This document shows, piece by piece, positions 57,745 through 64,000 of a stretch of 64,000 bases of DNA (positions are counted from its first letter, which is position 1; each line of letters begins with the position of its first letter). The position numbers were made by a program, and so were the translations under genes. The notes under the pieces were generated by a model. That model made no database searches. It saw only the letters and a program-made list of their open reading frames with translations, and was not told the origin of the DNA. The stretch is from Gnetum montanum (Eukaryota > Streptophyta > Gnetopsida > Gnetales > Gnetaceae). The DNA is taken from contig MNCI01036652.1 of NCBI GenBank assembly GCA_015680685.1, forward strand, positions 83,817 to 147,816, given 5' to 3'.

Positions 57745-58482
57745 CATTGGTGCCCAGAAATAAAATCTCCACGCTCTGATATTTTTTATCCTGGTACCAC
57801 TAACCTGAAAAAGGTAAAGCATGACATGTTACCAAACATGTTTCATTTATGCACTAAAACAAAAGAATCACTGAATTCATAAGAGTCGTCAAAGCAAAAC
57901 AATTTTAAAAGAATAATCTTACAAGGTTCAATTTCCAACCCAACCTAGCATCATGCTTCAAGATAATTTTGTAATGCCATGTCCTTGTTCTGTGATCATT
58001 TTTCATGCTTAAAATATATCTTAATATACATTTATTTTAATAACCTTATTATACGGTCTGCTTGATCCAGAGCATATAAATCTGAACATCAAAGTTTAGC
58101 AAATTTGGTGCTTGATCATCATTAACATGAGGCCAAACACATTTCACATTGTCAATGTTTCTTTAATTTTTATTTTTTGATCAAAAGTGTCAATAGACTT
58201 TCTGCCAAATTCTACGCCCATAAATAAATAACAATGCCTGTTTTGGAAAACTATTTGAACATGATATTATAATCCTCAAATTTACGATAAGCAACTTTAC
58301 TGTTGGACATGTAAAACTTACCTGCTGAATTTCTAGGACAGTGCTGCCACCACAGCCAACAAGAGCTCCAACTCGTTCATTAGGAATGGCCATTTTTTAA
58401 AGGTGTGACTCGATTATTTGTAACTACAGAAACACCAATGGTAGCGGAGTTCATAGTGGAACCAAAGGGGGCATCATCCTCG
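57745..58482 (-). pseudogene. KH-domain RNA-binding protein fragment (Nova/BTR1-like)
   Basis: Minus strand. An exon of about 58482-58320 encodes EDDAPFGSTMNSATIGVSVV and, after a one-base shift in an A run, MAIPNERVGALVGCGGSTVL plus EIQQ, ending at a perfect donor CAG-GTAAGT. The next exon starts after CTTTTTCAG (near 57806) and reads V-SGTRIK, then ISERGDF and ISG, then TND, with one extra base in an A run and one more before TND. This is the first half of a KH domain: the IxxxxVGxxxGxGG loop and the TRIKIS-GDF strand of the plant Nova/BTR1 type. The GxxG loop reads GCGG, so a basic residue seems replaced by Cys. Three frameshifts point to a decayed gene or gene fragment. It is the only non-transposon coding trace in the window. 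Confidence 0.65.
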
Positions 58483-59053
58483 AAAAGTTAAAAATCAATT
58501 GAACAACTGAAAATGACACCATATCCATTGCTTGGCAATTCACATTAGCTAGAAGCTGACAATAAGCATGAATTTATTATAGGCATCCACCATAAATCAT
58601 ACACAGTTATCTATAGGTTTTCTTCCTGTTTTAAGACTTCCAACATGGAAAGTTTATATACTCAAAAGTCATAACTTCAAATAAAGTCAGTATTTCTTTC
58701 AGACTATCTGGCACAATAGAATCAAGCTTTTGATCTTCAACAACTAAAATAGGAGAACAAGAAAAACTAAAGATTGAATATAATCTGTGAAGAAAGATAA
58801 ATTAGAAATGTAATACTATTGTTAACAAATCTTAGAAATGTATCCCTCAACTCCTTCACCAATGACTTTGTTACAAATACTGTGTCATTCAACTTTGAAA
58901 AATACACAGCATATGTTCAAATTTTAATTGCAGCTCATCTCTAACAACGACAATATTAATGCCCAGATATGATTAGGAAGAATTGGCCAATGAAGTTTAT
59001 CTCTGTAGGCAAATATTTTTAAATGTGGTTTACTGGAGATTACAAATAACAGA
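58483..59053. other. No recognisable feature
   Basis: AT-rich flanking DNA. Earlier exons of the KH gene may once have been here, but none is identifiable. Confidence 0.4.
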
Positions 59054-59589
59054 ATGTTGAAAAAGAGCACTACAAGGGAACTTAGGGAACAGGAGCTGTG
59101 CAAAGAGCGATGGATCGGACGGAGATGGCAGCGGTGTCGCAGTGGCAAGGAGTCAATCAGAAGTAGGACCAGGAGCAAGGTCGGGTGTGGGATCGGGGGT
59201 TGGGGATGGGTGAGGTCGGGTGGAGGGGGTGCCAAATCTAGTAGCGAGGCATCGTGGTGCTCGAGGGTTGTGGGGATCAAGGCATGTGTACATAGTGAGG
59301 GCTCTATGCGGCTGCACGTGAAGGCTCCTCCTTCCAAGGCGGTGAAGGCAATTGAGTTGAGGTTCATTTCTGTGGGGACCAACCCCAAGCTAGATTTGGT
59401 CAAGAAGTGGGTGGCAACGCATTGCGGTTTCTACTCTGTGGAGGTGCACAACCTCCCAGGAGACCTATTGCTTTTTATTTTTCTATATGCTAAAGATCAA
59501 GATAGGGTTCTCATAGGTGGTCCCTAGTTCTTTGGGGCATGGGGATTGGCCTTGATGCACTGGTGGTGCACATCATGACCTATGACCTG
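59054..59589 (+). pseudogene. DUF4283-type fragment of a plant LINE ORF1
   Basis: The C-terminal part reads LVKKWVATHCGFYSVEVHNL, a P-G-D-L-L-L-F-I-F block and KDQDRVLIGGP, then FFGAWGLALMHW after one stop. This follows the DUF4283 pattern (W..xxG.v.v..L..g.flF.F....D...vL.GGPW.f....l.L..W) typical of plant L1 ORF1 RNA-binding proteins. The Gly/Ser/Arg-rich beginning is unremarkable. The fragment is cut at 59590 by the LTR of element F. Confidence 0.65.
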
Positions 59590-60814
59590 TGTACCGCCTG
59601 AAATTATCGGTCTCCAGCTAGAAGGAAAACAAAGGCCGTGGGATCGCAGGACGAGTACAGAAGACCCTACCTTCGCCTGAGGGCGAACTGGAATGCACGA
59701 AAGCATAGTACCTTGGGTGGTCCGCACGTGGATCAGACAAGGATTTCCCCGCGCGTACGCAAAATGCTATACGCTGGGTTATGCGTAAACGGTGTGGCAA
59801 GTGTGAACTAAGCGTAAACAGCGTGAAACAGATGGAAACGGAGCTTGAGCGTAAACGAGCGTAAACAGTGCGTGGGCCAAATTGACGTAAAACTGTAAAA
59901 GAACTTATGCAGCAAATGTAAACAATGGTATTACAGAGTCAAAGTACAGTGCACCGGTCTAACGCAGTCGTGTGGGAACACAAGGCAGACGAAAAGCCCC
60001 GGCGTATACGGGGATGACTTGGCTGGTTTGCAGGGCGAGCGGAGCGTAGAGACTATATCTGCAGCGTACAGGATTTCCCAGCGTAAGAGGGTTTCAGCTC
60101 TTTTGCGCAGCGTAAATGTTCTCTGGTATGCTCCGTGATTTTGCCAACTGCCCTGAATGAAGTGGAAAAGTGGGGTTTTTATACTGGTTGTTACGCTAAA
60201 CTCGGGTTAGGAGACACGTGGCGCGCTGACCGGGTGCATACAATTTACAAATATACAACATATTACATCTACTGGGCGTATACGCTACATCAGGCCAGCG
60301 TACATGCTAGGCGTATACGCTGGACATGCTGGGCGTGTGTGAACTTGGGTGAAGATGCTGAGGGCTGGGCGTATACGCTGGGCGGATGCAGGGCGTACAC
60401 GCCAATGGATATACACTGATGGATGCTGGGCGTACACGCCGGGCGTATACGCTGATGAATGCCCACTTACTTCAATCCTTGCTCTTCGATGTTATCTTCA
60501 TGCTGTCATTGGAGATTCTGGGGCGTAACATTTACCGTACCCGCCGAGCATACCTGGGGAATTGTGTACGCCGAGCGTGCGAGTTGGATGTCCACGCCAG
60601 GCATATACGCTGGGAATTGGAGCGTCTACGTTGGGGATGTACTTGAGCGTAGACGCTGGGCGTATACGCTGGTACCGCATACTTAGCGAAAATGAGGCTT
60701 TTTGACCTCCAAAGTTGCAATGTGTGACGCCAAATGTAGCCGTAGTTGTCTGTGGGTCCTAGGGATTGACTTTCTACTGGGGAAGTACAGAGCTCGAAAT
60801 TTTGTGGTCTTTCG
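59590..60814 (-). repeat. 3' LTR of element F
   Basis: 1225 bases, the same length as the second C LTR. Plus strand starts TGTACC; the sense start is CGAAAGACCAC (TG decayed to CG). GCGTATACGC at 60276-60285, 60311-60320, 60369-60378, 60443-60452 and 60660-60669. TATA (minus) at 60176-60183. Confidence 0.9.
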
Positions 60815-60817
60815 TTG

Positions 60818-60829
60818 GTCCCTCTTTGT
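60818..60829 (-). other. Polypurine tract of element F
   Basis: Minus strand AACAAAGAGGGA, three bases before the LTR. Identical in type to C and D. Confidence 0.75.
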
Positions 60830-61649
60830 TGACGCTTGGAGGAATCGACCCGAGAAGCGTCGACAAAGAAGTGCAAAACACCACAAGCAACTTGATGTAG
60901 ACGTTGTCCTTGGCCACCTGACTAGACGTCATCGCACCGTGTTCAGTAGTATATGGGTTCGGGAAAGGGAAATTCGTAGCGGGTAGGAAGATAGATATTG
61001 TGGGGATCCGTGACTGCCCAAGGAATTGTGCCGTGGACAGGGGATGCTCGGGTATTTGGCATGTTGATCCTTGCCAATAGCCAATGTTTTAGCAGACTCG
61101 GAGCTCAGACATGCGATGTGCGTTCTTTGGCAGAGCAGGATCCTCGATTAGTTTTCGAGAGAACCTGTTGGTGGGGCCAAAGCCACGGGAGGATGTGTTA
61201 CATTCTTTGAGAGAACAGGGCCCATGTTTAGTGTTGAGGGGAACCTGTTGGCAGGGATCCAAAGCCATGCAACTGGATGTCGCTTGAGCATTTTGAACAT
61301 GAGTACTTGGTTTTGAGATAACTGCCTTCCCGCCTGGGGCTTATATGGGAAGTGCCTGGGGTCTCGGTTTTTTTTTTGTCGTAAACTTTGCTCTGTTTTT
61401 GTACTCATGTGCAGGTGTTGTGCTGCGTGTTGCAGCTGCTTTACAGTGGTACAATGTTTTAGATGTACTGGGCGTGTCGAGGGGGATGCCGGGATAAAAT
61501 GTGTTGGCGAATGGATAAGGAATTTTGTCGATGAATGGGGACGTACTAGTGAATGGTTTGATTTAGTCCTGCCAGGTATGCTGCGAACGTTGTCTTACCT
61601 TACTGCTTACGGCGAAGTGCATCTTTGTGCGAAACTTCTGGGTGTCATC
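60830..61649 (-). other. 3' untranslated region of element F
   Basis: Homologous to 29021-29850 of C. Just before the polypurine tract, GACGCTT and AAGCGTC (60831-60861) form a short inverted repeat. No gene. Confidence 0.6.
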
Positions 61650-63375
61650 CTGCAAACATAATGCCAAGGAGACAAGAAAAACCATGTGTGAACAAATGAG
61701 CTTAGACTTACATGGCAGCCGATGGCGCAGAGATGTTGAAGAACGGTAAGCACTGTATGTAGATGACAGCAATACTGATAATGGCGATTGATGGCGAGCG
61801 ATGCAGTGAAGTTGACGGATGATCATGGCGGCGGATTGATGTGCCGGATGTGAACTTGCCAGTTTATAGTCTTAGCAGACTATCATGGGTTAGTTTTATG
61901 TCATGACCCGTTGGACATTGCCTGTTTAGCGTCGTGGGGAACATCACGTTGCTAGTTTCTAGTCTTAGCGGACTATGAAGAGGCTAGCTAATTTATAGTC
62001 TTAGCGGACCCTGATGGTTGTGACGGTGGCAGTTTACTGTCGTGCCAGACGGATGCTAGTTTATCGTCGTTGCGGACACTGTGGTATTAGTTTTAAGTCA
62101 TAATCCAGGACTATTCTGTGGTATCAGTTTATCGTCATGATTCCAGGACAATCTGTGGTATCAGTTTATAGTCGTAATTCTAGGACTTTTCTGTGGTATC
62201 AGTTTATAGTCGTAATTCCAGGACTTTTCTGTGGTATCAGTTTATAGTCGTAATTCCAGGACTTTTCTGTGGTATCAGTTTATAGTCGTAATTCCAGGAC
62301 TTTTTGGTGGTATCAGTTTATAGTTGTAAATCCAGGACTTTTCTGTTGTATCAGTTTATAGTCGTAATTGCAGGACTTTTCTGTGGTATCAGTTTATAGT
62401 CGTAATTCCAGGACTTTTCTATGGTATCAGTTTATAGTCGTAATTCCAGGACTTTTCTGTGGTATCAGTTTATAGTCGTAATTCCAGGACTTTTCTGTGG
62501 TATCAGTTTATAGTTGTAATTCCAAGACTTTTCGGTGGTATCAGTTTATAGTCGTAATTCCAGGACTTTTCTGTGGTATCAGTTTATAGTCGTAATTCCA
62601 AGACTTTTCGGTGGTATCAGTTTATAGTCGTAATTACAGGACTTTTCAGTGGTATCAGTTTATAGTCGTAATTCCAGGACTTTTCTATGGTATCAGTTTA
62701 TAGTCGTAATTCCAGGACTTTTCTGTGGTATCAGTTTATAGTCGTAATTCCAGGACTTTTCGGTGGTATCAGTTTATAGTCGTAATTCCAGGACTTTTCT
62801 GTGGTATCATTTTATAGTCATAATTCCAGGACTTTTCTGTAGTATTAGTTTATAGTCGTAATTCCAGGACTTTTCTGTGGTATCAATTTATAGTCGTAAT
62901 TCCAAGACTTTTCGGTGGTATCAATTTATAGTCATAATTTCAGGACTTTTCGGTGGTATCAGTTTATAGTCGTAATTCTAGGACTTTTCTGTGGTATCAG
63001 TTTATAGTCGTAATTCCAAGACTTTTTGGTGGTATCAGTTTATAGTCGTAATTCCAGGACTTTTCTGTGGTATCAGTTTATAGTCGTAATTCCAAGACTT
63101 TTTGGTGGTATCAGTTTATAGTCGTACTTATAGGACTTTTCGGTGGTATCAGTTTATAGTCGTAATTTCAAGACTTTTCTGTGGTATCAGTTTATAGTTG
63201 TAATTCCAGGACTTTTCTGTGGTATCAGTTTATAGTCATAATTCCAGGACTTTTCGGTGGTATCCGTTTATGGTCGTAATTCCAGGACTTTTCTGTGGTA
63301 TCAGTTTATAGTCGTAATTCCAGGACTTTTCTATGGTATTAGTTTATAGTTGTAATTCCAGGACTTTTCACGTAC
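61650..63375 (-). other. Putative 3' UTR intron of element F
   Basis: Minus strand donor CTCAG-GTACGTG at 63376/63375, 12 bases after the pol stop, and acceptor TTGTCTCC..ATGTTTGCAG-GATGACAC at 61650/61649. Its 1726 bases are mostly the 38-base array. Homologous introns are 553 bases in C and 685 in D. Confidence 0.7.
62081..63372. repeat. 38-base minisatellite, about 34 units
   Basis: Unit GTGGTATCAGTTTATAGTCG plus TAATTCCAGGACTTTTCT. Units starting TCAGTTT at 62161 and 63301 are exactly 30 x 38 bases apart, so there is no net length change over 30 units. Variation is mainly CTGTGG/CGGTGG/CTATGG and CCAGG/CCAAG. More degenerate related words extend to about 61860. Confidence 0.97.
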
Positions 63376-63387
63376 CTGAGCTTGTAT

Positions 63388-64000
63388 TCAGACGTAGAAC
63401 GATTTTAGGTACAAATGATTTGTCGGATTGGCAAACTCATTCCCTTCCATGTCGGCTAGCTTGAATGCACCATTATCGAATGCTTTGATGACCACGTAAG
63501 GCCCTTCCCAGTTGGCTGAGAATTTGTCCGAATGCTCCCAAACAGCTTTGAGCATGAGGTCGCCTTCTTTGATGGGGCGCTTGTTGATGTCATGCCGATG
63601 TCGCTGTCATTGTTGCTTTTGATACCATTCAATCTGGTCGAGCGCGCGTATGCGTTCTTCTTCGGCCGAATCAAGGTCAATGGTATGTAGATTATTGTTT
63701 TGCTCGTCGTCGAGGAGTCCGGAGAGTGTGATCCTTAACGATGGTACCTGTAATTCTAGGGGTAAAACAGCTTCTGAACCGTAAACAAGACTATATGGCA
63801 TTTTACCTGTTGACGTTCGATGTGTAGTGCGGTATGCCCATAATGCGTAGATTAATTGCTCGTGCCATTTCCTTTTGCTCTGGGTTAGCATTTTCTTAAG
63901 TATTGTAATGATCGTCTTATTCGTTGCTTCTGCTTGCCCATTGCTCTGAGGATAGTAAGGGGAGGAAAACGAGTGTTTGATCCCCAGACTGTCACAAAAA
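63388..64000 (-). pseudogene. Integrase C-terminal part of element F (partial)
   Basis: Reads from the window edge through CDSLGIKHSFSSPYY, GQAEATNK (catalytic Glu intact), WAYRTTHRTSTGKMPYSLVY and ANPTNHLYLKSFYV to a stop at 63388-63390. One in-frame TGA follows WYQKQQ. Closest to C integrase. The upstream catalytic Asp residues lie beyond the window. Confidence 0.88.

Larger units (their letters stand above)
59590..64000 (-). mobile_element. Tat/Ogre-like element F, minus strand, 3' part only
   Basis: 3' LTR 60814-59590, polypurine tract, 3' UTR, repeat-filled intron and the end of integrase; it continues past the window. The LTR is the same family as C (palindromes, length, start and end). 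Confidence 0.88.

Noticed and set aside
62081-63372. CRISPR-like appearance of the 38-base array
   Set aside because: Units abut with no unique spacers, the host is a plant and there are no cas genes. It is a minisatellite.

Overview
The window is nuclear DNA of a land plant with a large, repeat-rich genome. It contains no complete host gene. It is built from degenerate Ty3/gypsy LTR retrotransposons of two lineages, plus LINE scraps and one fragment of a host KH-domain gene. Short GT-AG introns of about 75-125 bases, an AT-rich background, plant-type gypsy domains and stop codons that look like deaminated CAA, CAG and CGA fit an old, methylated plant genome. A gymnosperm is possible but not proven.

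Layout. (1) Bases 1-6372 hold the 3' part of an Athila-like element (A): integrase, spacer, a coiled-coil third ORF and an LTR. (2) That LTR is also the 5' LTR of a second Athila-like element (B, 5485-53325), with gag, protease, RT, RNase H, integrase and the start of its third ORF. (3) B is split at 14469 by a Tat/Ogre-like element on the minus strand (D, 14469-49564), flanked by the 5-base target duplication GTTAC; the third ORF of B resumes at 49570 and ends in an 888-base LTR. (4) One LTR of D is split by a related plus-strand Tat element (C, 15235-31671). C has the form LTR-internal-LTR-start of internal and is truncated by a deletion that also removed part of the D LTR. (5) Bases 53326-54905 are worn Athila-type LTR pieces. 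(6) Bases 54906-59589 hold a LINE RT tail, a KH-domain pseudogene and a DUF4283 (LINE ORF1) fragment. (7) From 59590 to the end is a third Tat element on the minus strand (F).

The most unusual content is in C and D. Between protease and reverse transcriptase each carries a gene on the opposite strand with seven recognisable exons. Exon lengths (C/D) are 450/450, about 263/249, 1041/990, 234/249, 195/166, 784/782 and 102/81, and most junction phases agree. The gene seems to lie inside a large intron of the sense transcript, as expected of an Ogre-like PR/RT intron. A second sense intron, just after the pol stop codon, is conserved in C, D and F.

Two classes of short-motif array accompany this. 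A family-specific motif lies in the LTR, the 5' UTR and just upstream of the antisense gene: GCGTATACGC palindromes in C (and in the LTR of F), CAGCGTGACC half-sites in D. A shared TGAC(N)TTAAACT-type repeat lies only inside the two sense introns; in F it has grown to about 34 units of 38 bases. My working hypothesis is that the antisense gene and the motif arrays form a retrotransposon-encoded regulatory or anti-silencing module. All copies here are damaged, so the case rests on conserved structure and not on an intact copy.
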